From: Liberiplasma sp046541015
GTDB taxonomy: Bacteria > Bacillota_I > Bacilli_A > Izemoplasmatales > Izemoplasmataceae
Reading direction: 5' to 3'
DNA length: 64,000 nucleotides
NCBI GenBank assembly: GCA_046541015.1
Contig: JBKHEA010000005.1
Span: 45,820-109,819, forward strand
Shown: piece by piece, positions 54,476 through 63,982 of the stretch
Numbering within the stretch: the stretch's first letter is position 1
Layout: every line of letters begins with the position of its first letter
The notes under the pieces: model-generated
What the model was told of the DNA's origin: nothing
The model's input: only the letters and a program-made list of their open reading frames with translations
Database searches by the model: none
Translations under genes and position numbers: made by a program

Positions 54476-54715
54476 TATGAAAGTGTTTTCTTAAAAAATT
54501 AAATCTTTAATCGTTCATTTCCTTAACTTATTTCTTAATAAATCGGCCGTAACCATTTAAATTTACGGCATAAAGATGTAGAATAAGAATGACTGATAAT
54601 TTACTTATAAATACATATTTTTAAATCAAACAAGCCTTTGATGTAATGAATTTTGGATTATACCATATCAGATTAATCTAGGAGATTCAATAAAAGATAC
54701 TGAAAGGAGCTATCA
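54476..54715. other. Intergenic remainder before the BCCT gene
   Basis: No gene. It holds a small hairpin GCCGTAA-10 bases-TTACGGC (54546-54569) of unknown meaning and a possible BCCT promoter around TTTGAT-16-TATACC (about 54636-54664). The ribosome site GAAAGGAG lies at about 54700. Confidence 0.4.
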
Positions 54716-56518
54716 ATGAAAGAAGAAACTAAAAAAGAGTTAGCGAATGCAAAACTTCTGGCAAAAAAACTAAAAAAAGCTGAAAAAGATGCTCGTGTAA
54801 AAGCGATTAAAAACCGTAAGCCTTTTAAAGGATTACAAATTCGTCCTACCGTTTCATTATTTGATGAGGCCGGAAGACAAGAACCCGGTGAAACTAATTG
54901 GGAAGGATTTGGATTTGATATCCATCCACAGGTGACCATTTTTTCCGCTTTATTTTTAGTATTATTTATCTTGGGGACCATTCTTTTCCCTACTCAAGCA
55001 GAAGCGCTTTTTAGTAACGCATTAGATGGTATTTCTAAAAATGCGGGGTGGTTTTTAATCGCAGCCGCAAATGTTTTTGTGATTGCTGCTTTATATTTTG
55101 CGTTTGGACGTTTTGGAAATCTAAAAATTGGGGGTCCAGATGCCGAACCGGAATTTACTAAGTTCGGATGGTATGCCATGTTACTTAGTGCTGGAATGGG
55201 AATAGGTTTATTATTTTGGAGTGTTGCTGAGCCTATATCGCATTTAAATAACCCGTCTCCTATGTTTGGATTAATAGGTTCAGGCTCCGCAGAATCCGCT
55301 CAAGCTGCGATGGCAACTACCTTTTTCCATTGGGGAATTCATCCTTGGGCAATTTACTCTATTGTTGCTTTAGGACTAGCATTTTTTGCTTATAACCGTG
55401 GGTTACCTTTAACTATTCGCTCTGTTTTTTACCCCCTTATTGGTAATAAAATTTATGGATTTTGGGGGAATTTAATTGATATATTATCTGTATTAGCTAC
55501 CCTCATTGGACTTGCGACATCCCTTGGTTTGGGGGTTGCACAAGTTAATGCTGGCCTCAACTATTTATTTGGTATTCAAATAAGCATTCCTATTCAGGTA
55601 GGATTAATTATCGGTATTACTGGATTAGCTACAACGTCTGTAGTCATGGGGCTTGATGGTGGGGTTAAACGCTTAAGTGAAATCAATATGGTTTTAGCAG
55701 GCGTATTTTTAATCTTTATATTAATCGTTGGACCAACTGTTTATATTTTGAGTGGTTTTACTCAAAATATTGGATATTATATGTCTAATATTATTGAAAT
55801 GAGTTTATGGACTGAAACATTTAAAGACACCAATTGGCAGAGTGCATGGACTATATTTTATTGGGCTTGGTGGATTTCATGGTCACCTTTTGTTGGTATG
55901 TTTATTGCTAGAATATCTAAAGGACGATCAATCCGTGAGTTTATTTTGAGTGTAATGCTTATCCCCTCACTACTATCATTTTTTTGGATGTCAGTCTTTG
56001 GGGGTACAGCAATATTTTTAGAGATGAATGCCATTACAGATATTGTCTCAGCTATTAATGTAGACCCTTCACTAGCTTTATTTTCAATGGTAGATGCCTT
56101 ACCACTTAGCGGACTTTTATCAATTGCAGGCGTTTTATTAGTTACTGTATTTTTTGTAACTTCCTCAGATTCTGGTTCTTTGGTTGTCGATCATCTAACT
56201 TCTGGTGGTAAACTAGATTCACCGATACCTCAACGTATATTTTGGGCTGTAATGGAAGGGGTAGTCGCAGCTACTTTACTAATTGGTGGTGGCCTAGCAG
56301 CCTTACAAACGGCATCCGTCATTACGGGCTTGCCTTTTGCTATTATACTTATATTAATGATTTATTCCTTAAATGAAGGGTTAAAACAAGAATACGAGGT
56401 AGAAGAAATAGTTAGAAAAGAAGTGCGTAAGGTACGTGAAAATCATATTATCAATGAAGTGATTAATGCAGTTGTTCATGATGAGGCTTTAATTGATAAA
56501 GACCTTCAAAATAAATAA
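54716..56518 (+). CDS. BCCT-family transporter (betaine/carnitine/choline type)
   Basis: 600 residues, twelve membrane segments. BCCT markers: GMGIGLLFWSVAEP and the Trp-rich WAWWISWSPFVGMFIARISKGR. An unusual charged N-terminal extension of about 75 residues, LKKAEKDARVKAIK, precedes the first segment, and a charged C-terminal helix may sense osmotic state as in BetP. Likely takes up a compatible solute. GAAAGGAG precedes the ATG. Confidence 0.93.
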   Translation: MKEETKKELANAKLLAKKLKKAEKDARVKAIKNRKPFKGLQIRPTVSLFDEAGRQEPGETNWEGFGFDIHPQVTIFSALFLVLFILGTILFPTQAEALFSNALDGISKNAGWFLIAAANVFVIAALYFAFGRFGNLKIGGPDAEPEFTKFGWYAMLLSAGMGIGLLFWSVAEPISHLNNPSPMFGLIGSGSAESAQAAMATTFFHWGIHPWAIYSIVALGLAFFAYNRGLPLTIRSVFYPLIGNKIYGFWGNLIDILSVLATLIGLATSLGLGVAQVNAGLNYLFGIQISIPIQVGLIIGITGLATTSVVMGLDGGVKRLSEINMVLAGVFLIFILIVGPTVYILSGFTQNIGYYMSNIIEMSLWTETFKDTNWQSAWTIFYWAWWISWSPFVGMFIARISKGRSIREFILSVMLIPSLLSFFWMSVFGGTAIFLEMNAITDIVSAINVDPSLALFSMVDALPLSGLLSIAGVLLVTVFFVTSSDSGSLVVDHLTSGGKLDSPIPQRIFWAVMEGVVAATLLIGGGLAALQTASVITGLPFAIILILMIYSLNEGLKQEYEVEEIVRKEVRKVRENHIINEVINAVVHDEALIDKDLQNK

Positions 56519-56532
56519 CATTTTATCTAGAT

Positions 56533-56570
56533 AAAAAGCACCGTCTTAAAAATAAGACAGTGCTTTTTTT
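56533..56570. terminator. Terminator between BCCT and psuG genes
   Basis: AAAAAGCAC-GTCTTA and TAAGAC-GTGCTTTTT arms with one mismatch. Confidence 0.85.
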
Positions 56571-56593
56571 GGTTTTTATTTCGTGCATGTTAT

Positions 56594-57520
56594 TTATTTT
56601 TCTAAATTAAAGTATGCTTTAGCGAGTCTTGCGCCGACTAAAGCGTTACTATAAACTAACGCTAGATTAGCTTTTAAACTTTCTCCTTTAGTTTCTTCAA
56701 CAATCTTTTTAAGAAGATATGGCGTTGTATCTTTCCCTTTAATGCCTTCTTTAAAACTATCCTTTATTGCGCGATCGATGATGGTATTGATGAATGAGGC
56801 ATCAAGTGAATCCTCTTTAGGAATTGGGTTTGCGATTAAAACACCCCCTTTTAAGGAAAGTTGATCTTTTGCATAAATCATTTCGGCTAAATCAACTAGA
56901 TTATCATAAGAAATGGATAATGGAATCGATGATTCTCGTGTATAAAATGCTGGTAAAACGTTTGTTTGATATCCAACCACAGGAACCCCTTTAGTTTCTA
57001 AATATTCCATCGTTCTTGGTAAATCAAGAATGGCTTTTGCACCCGCACAAATGACATTTACATTAGTTTGGGCAAGTTCATCAAGATCAGCAGAAACATC
57101 CATGGTCTCTTCAAAGCCTTGATGGACACCTCCAATACCACCTGTCACAAAAAATTTGATTTTAGCCATTTCAGCGCAAATCATTGTGGATGCAACCGTG
57201 GTTGCCCCAATTTTTTTCGATGCGATAGCATACGCTAAATCTCTTCTTGAAACTTTCATAACTTCCTTGGATTTTGCTAGTGTCTCTAAATCTTCATTGC
57301 TTAATCCAATTTTTATTTTTCCATCCATAATCGCAATCGTTGCTGGGATTGCGCCTTCATTTCTAACAATCTCTTCAACTTTTTTAGCCATGAAGACATT
57401 ATCAGGATAAGGCATACCATGTGAGATAATCGTTGATTCTAATGCCACAACAGGCTTATTAGTTTTTAATGCTTCGATTACCTCTTCTTTAATATCTAAT
57501 AGTGTATGATTAATTGTCAT
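56594..57520 (-). CDS. psuG: Pseudouridine-5'-phosphate glycosidase
   Basis: 308 residues, normal for PsuG. ALESTIISHGMPYPDN, ATIAIMDGKIKIGL, KVSRRDLAYAI, FFVTGGIGGVHQG and CAGAKAILDLPRTMEYLET are family hallmarks, with the catalytic Lys and Glu regions present. Splits pseudouridine 5'-phosphate into uracil and ribose 5-phosphate. Overlaps the kinase gene by 11 bases. Confidence 0.95.
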   Translation of the reverse strand: MTINHTLLDIKEEVIEALKTNKPVVALESTIISHGMPYPDNVFMAKKVEEIVRNEGAIPATIAIMDGKIKIGLSNEDLETLAKSKEVMKVSRRDLAYAIASKKIGATTVASTMICAEMAKIKFFVTGGIGGVHQGFEETMDVSADLDELAQTNVNVICAGAKAILDLPRTMEYLETKGVPVVGYQTNVLPAFYTRESSIPLSISYDNLVDLAEMIYAKDQLSLKGGVLIANPIPKEDSLDASFINTIIDRAIKDSFKEGIKGKDTTPYLLKKIVEETKGESLKANLALVYSNALVGARLAKAYFNLEK

Positions 57521-58610
57521 AGTTATTTAACTCCTTTTCAATTTTTTTAATTGATATATTTGGATTAACCGCAAAAGGTACTTGAACGGTTAAGCTAGAA
57601 TTTATGGCACCTAATTTGGCGGCAGTTTCTAATTTTTCACCTTTAATAATGCCATATAATACTGCACTACTAAATGCATCGCCTGCACCCGTTACATCTT
57701 TAACTAAAGTTTTTTCAACCATATAAGCTTTTTGATGATGTACCTTTTGGTTATAACCAATGTATGATCCATTAGTTCCATCAGTAATAATTACGGCATT
57801 AACTCCTTTATCAAGCCATGAATTTACTAACACTTTAGGATCTCTTTTTGATTGTTTAAAATAAGTCATTGATTCATCAATATTACAAATGAGTAAATCA
57901 AGTCCGTTTATGTTTTCAGGTAAATGGCTCATTTTGGGTCCTGAAACGCCGATGATTGCAAGAGGAATCTTCATCTCTTCTTTAATTTCTAAGAGGGCTT
58001 CTAAGCCATCTTTTGATACATTCATATCGGCAATGATATATGCACTCATCAATAAATGTTTTTTATGTTTTAATACCCAAGAGCGATCCATTAAACGATT
58101 GATCTGCATATCAGCAAATCCGTATTTCATATCCCCATCTTGATCTATGATTGAATAATAGGTTCCTGTAGATTCATGAGGTAAAATATCGCTTGCGAAA
58201 GTTTCCATGAGCTCACTATTAAAACTAATTAATTCTTGTCCATAAGCATCATCACCTATTAAACTCATTAATGAAACATTTAATCCTAATCTTGCGAGGT
58301 TTTCAGCAACATTTCTAACGACACCGCCAAATGATTTTCTAGCATGAACAGGATTTGATGTGCCTTTAATTAAGTCTCCCGTAACCTTTAACCCAACATC
58401 AACATTTGCCCCCCCACAACAAGTAACATACGTGTCTTGTCGCAACAAATAAGGTTTCCCTAAAATATAGCCTTTTTGTTGTAAGCTAGAAATAATATTT
58501 GCTACCGCAGGTCTTGATACATGGACCTTTTCTGCAAGCTCTTTTTGACTCATAAAAGGATCTTGTCTTAATAAATTAAGTACTTTTTCCTCATTAATAT
58601 TAAGATTCAT
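57510..58610 (-). CDS. psuK: Pseudouridine kinase-like PfkB protein with N-terminal winged HTH
   Basis: 366 residues. Residues 1-60 form a winged HTH (LLRQDPFMSQKELAEKVHV and VANIISSLQQKGYILG). A PfkB kinase follows with CCGGANVDVGLKV, FGGVVRNVAENLARLG and VTGAGDAFSSAVLYG (catalytic Asp). Coupled to psuG, so it should phosphorylate pseudouridine; the HTH may let it regulate its own operon. ATG at 58610 with TAGGTG upstream; the longer frame has no ribosome site. Confidence 0.9.
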   Translation of the reverse strand: MNLNINEEKVLNLLRQDPFMSQKELAEKVHVSRPAVANIISSLQQKGYILGKPYLLRQDTYVTCCGGANVDVGLKVTGDLIKGTSNPVHARKSFGGVVRNVAENLARLGLNVSLMSLIGDDAYGQELISFNSELMETFASDILPHESTGTYYSIIDQDGDMKYGFADMQINRLMDRSWVLKHKKHLLMSAYIIADMNVSKDGLEALLEIKEEMKIPLAIIGVSGPKMSHLPENINGLDLLICNIDESMTYFKQSKRDPKVLVNSWLDKGVNAVIITDGTNGSYIGYNQKVHHQKAYMVEKTLVKDVTGAGDAFSSAVLYGIIKGEKLETAAKLGAINSSLTVQVPFAVNPNISIKKIEKELNNYDN

Positions 58611-58730
58611 AGCACACCTACACTTTTGTTTATATTTAAACATTTGTTTACATGAACAGTATATGCTTTTCTAACCCTTTTGTCAAGTTAGATAAAATTG
58701 CTAAGATAAAAGATTGTTAAATCGATAAAA

Positions 58731-58754
58731 AAGAGGAAGCAAATGCTTCCTCTT
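58731..58754 (-). terminator. Terminator after the MFS gene
   Basis: AAGAGGAAGC-ATTT-GCTTCCTCTT followed by TTTTATC on the minus strand. Confidence 0.85.
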
Positions 58755-58772
58755 TTACATATCTTAACAAAA

Positions 58773-59972
58773 TTATGATTCATTAAACTTAACGGTTTTT
58801 GATAAGGCAATAAAGGGTACGATTAATAATAATGCTGTCACTAAATACATGAGGTTTAGCCCATACATAAAAGAAACAAACACCATTAATGCTCCCGATA
58901 AAAGTTGTCCAATCGCATCTAGTTGTCCAAAAGAACTTAATACGGTTGCTTTAACATAAGATGGCGTATTTCTTATCATAATAGCGTTTAATAAAGGGTA
59001 TGTTCCTTCTCTTGAAAAACTAAAGAATAAAAACCCAAAAACAGCTATATAAGGATTATTGATAAAAGCAAATACTAAAATACCTACAATCATCATGCCT
59101 GTAAAGTTTACTGCCCATAAGGCAACGTGTTTTCCAGATTTTGCATAACGTTTAACCACGACTAAAATACCAACACCCATTAACTCAATCGCACTTGCGA
59201 CAATAGCCAAAATCCAAATAGGTGGGATGTCGATTAAGTTTCGAAAACCTAAATTATCCAAGATATTAATCTCAAACGTACGATCAATCCCTTCGCTATA
59301 TAAACCAAAAAACAGCATTGCGACAAACATATATCGCAATATTTTGTTTGTTTTAATATGTTTTAATCCATCAACTAATTGGATATAATACCCTTTTATA
59401 AATCCTTCATGATGGGGTGTCTTAGTAAAATGATCTTCTTTCATATAAATCAATGCCATAAATCCCATCATCACAAATAGCCCTGATGCGATATAAATGG
59501 CTACACGTAAATTATACATCCCTATAACACCCGCAAGGATAATCCCTAAAAACGCAAATATTTTATTAAACTGAGCACCGGTAATAATGGTATGTTCTAT
59601 ACGATGATTCTTCGTTTCATCACTAATCCAAGAATCAAGAGCACCACTAATAAAAGTATAGCCAAACCCCCAAACGACTTGAGAAAGAAATATAATCTCA
59701 AAATAAGGTGTTAAGGCTTCAATACTAAATCCTATACCAATAATAAATAGTCCAATGATAACACTCATGCGTCTACTTTTTAAATCCGCAATGATGCCTG
59801 TTGGTACCTCAAAGACAAAAACCGCAATTTCTAATGCCGTCCCAATTAAAATTAGTTCATATATTTCAAGCTGTGCAATGTCAATACGATAAAGCGCAGA
59901 TGCTGTAAACATTAGATTAAAAGAAATGCCCATAATCATGCGAATAAGATAATACATTTTGACTTGATCCAT
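58773..59972 (-). CDS. MFS transporter
   Basis: 399 residues, about twelve membrane segments. Loop motif EVPTGIIADLKSRRMSVIIG is the MFS 2-3 loop; 'WGFGYTFISGALDSWISDET' is typical of the DHA1-like efflux set. Substrate unknown. ATG at 59972 with GGAGG 5 bases upstream; a GTG at 59993 overlaps that site. No regulator beside it. Confidence 0.88.
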   Translation of the reverse strand: MDQVKMYYLIRMIMGISFNLMFTASALYRIDIAQLEIYELILIGTALEIAVFVFEVPTGIIADLKSRRMSVIIGLFIIGIGFSIEALTPYFEIIFLSQVVWGFGYTFISGALDSWISDETKNHRIEHTIITGAQFNKIFAFLGIILAGVIGMYNLRVAIYIASGLFVMMGFMALIYMKEDHFTKTPHHEGFIKGYYIQLVDGLKHIKTNKILRYMFVAMLFFGLYSEGIDRTFEINILDNLGFRNLIDIPPIWILAIVASAIELMGVGILVVVKRYAKSGKHVALWAVNFTGMMIVGILVFAFINNPYIAVFGFLFFSFSREGTYPLLNAIMIRNTPSYVKATVLSSFGQLDAIGQLLSGALMVFVSFMYGLNLMYLVTALLLIVPFIALSKTVKFNES

Positions 59973-60217
59973 AATATCCTCCAGTTTACTCACTGAGCTT
60001 ATTATATCAAGAATTCTTTAGGAAACACTATTTTTCTTATTTTTTATACCGTTAAATTTAGACTGAGTATGAAAAATAGCCTTTATCATTCAAAGACTAT
60101 TCTTTACAAATAAGTGATTGATTTAATTCTAGATTATAATCTTTCTCGTTATATTAAAAAAATCTTTGATTAGTTAGTACAATGAACTTGTTAAATGTTA
60201 AAAAAAGGAGTTTAGCT

Positions 60218-60748
60218 ATGAAATTAAGTGTTCAAGAAATTACCATGATAGCCTTATCAAGTACTATAATAATCACTATGTCTTTAATATTTCCTTATAT
60301 TGTCTTATTCTTATTTGCGATAATGGTTTTAGCCTATAAAAAGCATCATGCCTATTTGATTAGCATTGTCGTAACCATTACCTTATATATAGCAACAGGT
60401 CAATTACTTGCATTAATGAATATCGTTTTATTGCCTTTATTTATTATATTGATTGATATCACAAAACCGCTTTATTATAAATCAAAAGCGCACTTGGCAA
60501 TTGAATGTAGTAGCGCTAAACCGATAAGCAACCTCCGATTTGGTATTGTCTCATTTTTCATAATTTTCTTACTAAACATGATTAATGAGTTTGCGGCAAT
60601 TTTTATTTTAGGTCTTGATTTTGAAGCGATTTATTTAGGCACTATCATTGCGTTTGTTGGTGCATTAGTTAATGCTTTATTCCTTGGACTTATCGGATTT
60701 TATATGCAACAAAGAATTCAAAAAGTCCTTTATTTAGCTAATATCTAG
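60218..60748 (+). CDS. Multi-pass membrane protein, possible ECF-type substrate component
   Basis: 176 residues from the ATG at 60218 (AAAGGAG 8 bases upstream; the frame to 60182 is not needed). Five or six hydrophobic segments with short polar loops, a size and pattern seen in S components of ECF transporters, but no signature is strong enough to name a vitamin. Alone; no ATPase genes nearby. Confidence 0.55.
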   Translation: MKLSVQEITMIALSSTIIITMSLIFPYIVLFLFAIMVLAYKKHHAYLISIVVTITLYIATGQLLALMNIVLLPLFIILIDITKPLYYKSKAHLAIECSSAKPISNLRFGIVSFFIIFLLNMINEFAAIFILGLDFEAIYLGTIIAFVGALVNALFLGLIGFYMQQRIQKVLYLANI

Positions 60749-60766
60749 TTATAACTATTAGTTTAA

Positions 60767-60804
60767 AAAAACTGGTTAACTTAAGTTAGATAACCAGTTT
60801 TTTT
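60767..60804. terminator. Bidirectional terminator
   Basis: AAAACTGGTTA and TAACCAGTTTT arms between convergent genes. Confidence 0.85.
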
Positions 60805-60823
60805 ATTGGTAGTAATGTATATC

Positions 60824-61666
60824 TTATTCAATCCCTTTATGGACATTCACATTTATGGTTTCATACGGCATATTGATGCCTTCTTTAGTTAGGATATTAA
60901 ATACTTTTTCTCTTAAATAATTGCTTCTCATGATATGTTCTTGTTCGTTTTTTATCCATACTCTAAATATAAGTTCAATGTTGTAATCATTTAATTTACT
61001 TAAGACAACTTCTGGGGCAGGGGTTTGTAAATAAGCTTCATCTCCTTCTAAGATACTAAAGAGTACTGTTCTTATTTTTTGTAAGTTTTCACTAGCTGCT
61101 ACAGTAAAATGAATATTAACCCTTAAATTAGGAAAATTAGTATACGAAGCCACTGTAGAGTTAATGAGATCATTATTGGGAATAGATAGCATTTTACCAT
61201 CGACAGTAATCAATCTTGTAGAACGCATAGTGATGACATCAACACGCCCATAATGCCCATTAACTTCAATCAAATCTCCAATCACAAACGGTTTATCCCA
61301 AAAGATAAAAATACCAGAAATGATGTTTGATAGAGCATCTTGTGCTGCTAAACCTAATGTAATCCCTACAATCCCAATACTAGCAAGCATGATACTAATA
61401 TTAATTCCAAAGACTGCTAAAATAGTAACAATGCCTATCACAAATATCAAGGCTTTCGTTATGTTTGTAATCATGTTTTGTAAGGTTTTATCAAGAGACA
61501 TTCTACGATAAATTGAACTCAATATGCCTCTAATAATCTTCCAAACAATTATCAAAATAAATAGAATAATGATCGCAAGTATTAGATTCGGTATCACATT
61601 AGCGATAGTAGTAACGATTCTTTCTAATGAGAAAAATTCTTGAATTCTATCAATAATTTGATTCAT
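60824..61666 (-). CDS. mscS: Small-conductance mechanosensitive channel (MscS)
   Basis: 280 residues: three membrane segments, a pore helix with GLAAQDALSNIISGIFIF, then the MscS beta domain with PFVIGDLIEVNGHYGRVDVITMRSTRL and a C-terminal cytoplasmic domain. Releases solutes on hypo-osmotic shock. ATG at 61666 with AAGGAT upstream; ATG at 61675 sits on the site. Pairs logically with the BCCT transporter but is not linked to it. Confidence 0.93.
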   Translation of the reverse strand: MNQIIDRIQEFFSLERIVTTIANVIPNLILAIIILFILIIVWKIIRGILSSIYRRMSLDKTLQNMITNITKALIFVIGIVTILAVFGINISIMLASIGIVGITLGLAAQDALSNIISGIFIFWDKPFVIGDLIEVNGHYGRVDVITMRSTRLITVDGKMLSIPNNDLINSTVASYTNFPNLRVNIHFTVAASENLQKIRTVLFSILEGDEAYLQTPAPEVVLSKLNDYNIELIFRVWIKNEQEHIMRSNYLREKVFNILTKEGINMPYETINVNVHKGIE

Positions 61667-61827
61667 AGTATCCATCCTTATTACTACTAGATTTTTTAAA
61701 GTTTTTACCTATAATAGTTCATTATACCATAGTTGGTTTTATGAAAAAATTCAGTAATCTAGTTTGGTAATGTATAATAAAGTAAGATTATGCATAAGAA
61801 AACATTGTTTTATTAAGGAGAATAGTA

Positions 61828-62649
61828 ATGCAAGAAGTGATTAAAAAAAGAACTTCTATTCGTACATATGAACAAAAAAGTCTCTCAAGTAGTGATCAAT
61901 TAATCGTTAAAAATATTCTTGAAATGTTTAAAGACCGCGTAGGACCTTTTGGTCACAAAGTTCGCTTCTTTTTTATTGAAGATGTTGGTGATTATACTCA
62001 TAAGATTGGAACCTATGGTTTTATTAAACATCCTCAAGCTTTTATAGGTGGGGTTGTAAAAAACTCAAAAGAAGGCATGATTGACTTTGGCTTTTTGATG
62101 GAACAAATCATACTCCACTTAACCAAACATAATTTAGGCACTGTCTGGCTTGGAGGAACTTATCATCGTGAAGATTTTGACGTTGACTTAACAAACGATG
62201 AAATCATTGCGGCGGTATCACCAGTTGGGTATCCAAAATCAAAATCAATAAGAGAACGTCTCATTCGCGGGATTTCAAAAGGCAATCAAAGAAAACCCTT
62301 TGATGAACTATTTTTCTCTCTTAATCCATCAGACCATGGTGGTTTGATGGATCAATATCATCCCTATTTAAAAGCTATTCAGCTTGCACCAAGTGCCTCC
62401 AATAAACAACCTTGGCGTGTTATATTATCAAATCAAACATTTCATCTATATTTAAAACGAACCCCACAATACGGAAAAGGTTTAAAAATTGACATTCAAG
62501 CGATTGACATTGGGATTGCCTTATCTCATTTATATTTAACACTCTTAGAAGATCACGACCAAGTAAATATAGTAAAAGATGACCCTAAACTAAAAAATGA
62601 ATGGGAATATATCCTTAGCGTTATCATCAAAAATAAAGCCTCAAAATAA
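61828..62649 (+). CDS. Nitroreductase-family FMN protein
   Basis: 273 residues. N-terminal KKRTSIRTYEQKSLSSSD and the middle QLAPSASNKQPWRVIL are the FMN-contact motifs of nitroreductases, split over two repeats of the fold as in the TM1586-like group. Reductase for a quinone, nitro or flavin-type substrate. AAGGAG precedes the ATG. Confidence 0.87.
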   Translation: MQEVIKKRTSIRTYEQKSLSSSDQLIVKNILEMFKDRVGPFGHKVRFFFIEDVGDYTHKIGTYGFIKHPQAFIGGVVKNSKEGMIDFGFLMEQIILHLTKHNLGTVWLGGTYHREDFDVDLTNDEIIAAVSPVGYPKSKSIRERLIRGISKGNQRKPFDELFFSLNPSDHGGLMDQYHPYLKAIQLAPSASNKQPWRVILSNQTFHLYLKRTPQYGKGLKIDIQAIDIGIALSHLYLTLLEDHDQVNIVKDDPKLKNEWEYILSVIIKNKASK

Positions 62650-62727
62650 GGTCTTTAGTGCTTGGGTATCTTTATAGCATTTAAAAGTATATAATAAGGT
62701 TATAAAACGATGAATGGATGTGATTAG

Positions 62728-63357
62728 ATGATTTTAACAGTGATTACCGTAATAACACTCATTGGTATGTTAGTGACTAATTATTTAGCTAACGCACTTC
62801 CAATTGGTGGGAACACAACAGGTGATATTTCTGAAAAGTACACAACACTATTTACTCCAGCTGGTTTTACTTTTTCTATTTGGGGACTTATTTATTTGTT
62901 ATTAATCATATTTGTTGTAATGTTATTGACTAAAGAAAACATTTTAAGTACTAATAGAATTATCATATTAATTCTTTTTAATGTCGTGAATATTCTTAAT
63001 ATTTTTTGGTTGCTTAGTTGGCACAACAATCAAATATTACTTTCAACCCTCGTAATTATTTCAATGTTGGTTTCTTTACTTGTAATCTTAAATCTTTTGT
63101 CAAAATCAGATACTTTTTCTTTTGTAACATTCAGCATTTATGCTGGATGGATTAGTGTTGCAACCATCGCCAATATCGCTATCTTAATAACTAAGTATGA
63201 TATTGGATTCTTTATGAACTATGAACGTTTATGGTTTTCATTCATTATCGGGGTATCACTCTTCATTGCCGCTTATATGCTCATTAAGGAAAAAAATATA
63301 GCTTACTCTTCAGTCTTCTTATGGGCTTATCTTGGTATTATTGCAAAATTCTTATGA
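62728..63357 (+). CDS. TspO/MBR-related membrane protein
   Basis: 209 residues, about six membrane segments. The N-terminal TNYLANALPIGGNTTGDIS and FTPAGFTFSIWGLIYLLL resemble the TspO-like 'tryptophan-rich sensory protein' group that is longer than true five-helix TspO. Ligand unknown. Downstream of the nitroreductase by 78 bases; possible co-transcription. Confidence 0.7.
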   Translation: MILTVITVITLIGMLVTNYLANALPIGGNTTGDISEKYTTLFTPAGFTFSIWGLIYLLLIIFVVMLLTKENILSTNRIIILILFNVVNILNIFWLLSWHNNQILLSTLVIISMLVSLLVILNLLSKSDTFSFVTFSIYAGWISVATIANIAILITKYDIGFFMNYERLWFSFIIGVSLFIAAYMLIKEKNIAYSSVFLWAYLGIIAKFL

Positions 63358-63409
63358 TAAGAAAATACCTTTAAAGCACCTTCATAAACAAGCATTGGTT
63401 ATTACACAA

Positions 63410-63449
63410 AAACACACTTTCATTTAAAACATGAAAGTGTGTTTTTTTA
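63410..63449. terminator. Bidirectional terminator
   Basis: ACACACTTTCAT and ATGAAAGTGTGT arms followed by a seven-T run. Confidence 0.85.
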
Positions 63450-63505
63450 TTTTATTATTTAGCTAAAACTATTTAATTGATATAGACATATCAAAACCAA
63501 CTCTA

Positions 63506-63982
63506 CTAAGCTAAAAAGACAAAATAGGTATAGGCTAAAAGTATTGGATATACAATAAAGGAAATGGTATCAGCAGCTCCATAGATGAATTTAGAAACCT
63601 TGTATTTGGTTAATTCATCAATCCCTTTAGCAATCAAATATAACATCACCAAGAAAAACCCATAATATAGTATAGCCCAATATCTTGGAAATGAAGCGTA
63701 GTAAGTAAGCCCACCTTTAAGGGGTAAAATTATCCCTGCTAAAAAATTTAGTGGAAGATACATGACAAATGCAATCAAAGGGTATAAATAAATAAGCATG
63801 CCTCTTTTAGTAAAACTAATATTGATATAGATCATACTTCCAAACAAAAATGCCAAAAATATGATAATCATATACTTAGAGAAGTCTGTTTGAATCGCTT
63901 GAATCAAAGATATCCCAGTTGTCAGGCTAATTAAAAATGCAATCAGTAAAAACGTAATAATTTTTGTTTTCAAATCAAACAT
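63506..63982 (-). CDS. Membrane protein, unknown function
   Basis: 158 residues with five hydrophobic segments. No family recognised. The ATG at 63982 touches AGGAG, whereas the TTG codon three triplets later (63973) is 9 bases from it and would give MKTKIITFLL; the shorter form may be the real one. Upstream bases to 64000 show nothing. Confidence 0.6.
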   Translation of the reverse strand: MFDLKTKIITFLLIAFLISLTTGISLIQAIQTDFSKYMIIIFLAFLFGSMIYINISFTKRGMLIYLYPLIAFVMYLPLNFLAGIILPLKGGLTYYASFPRYWAILYYGFFLVMLYLIAKGIDELTKYKVSKFIYGAADTISFIVYPILLAYTYFVFLA

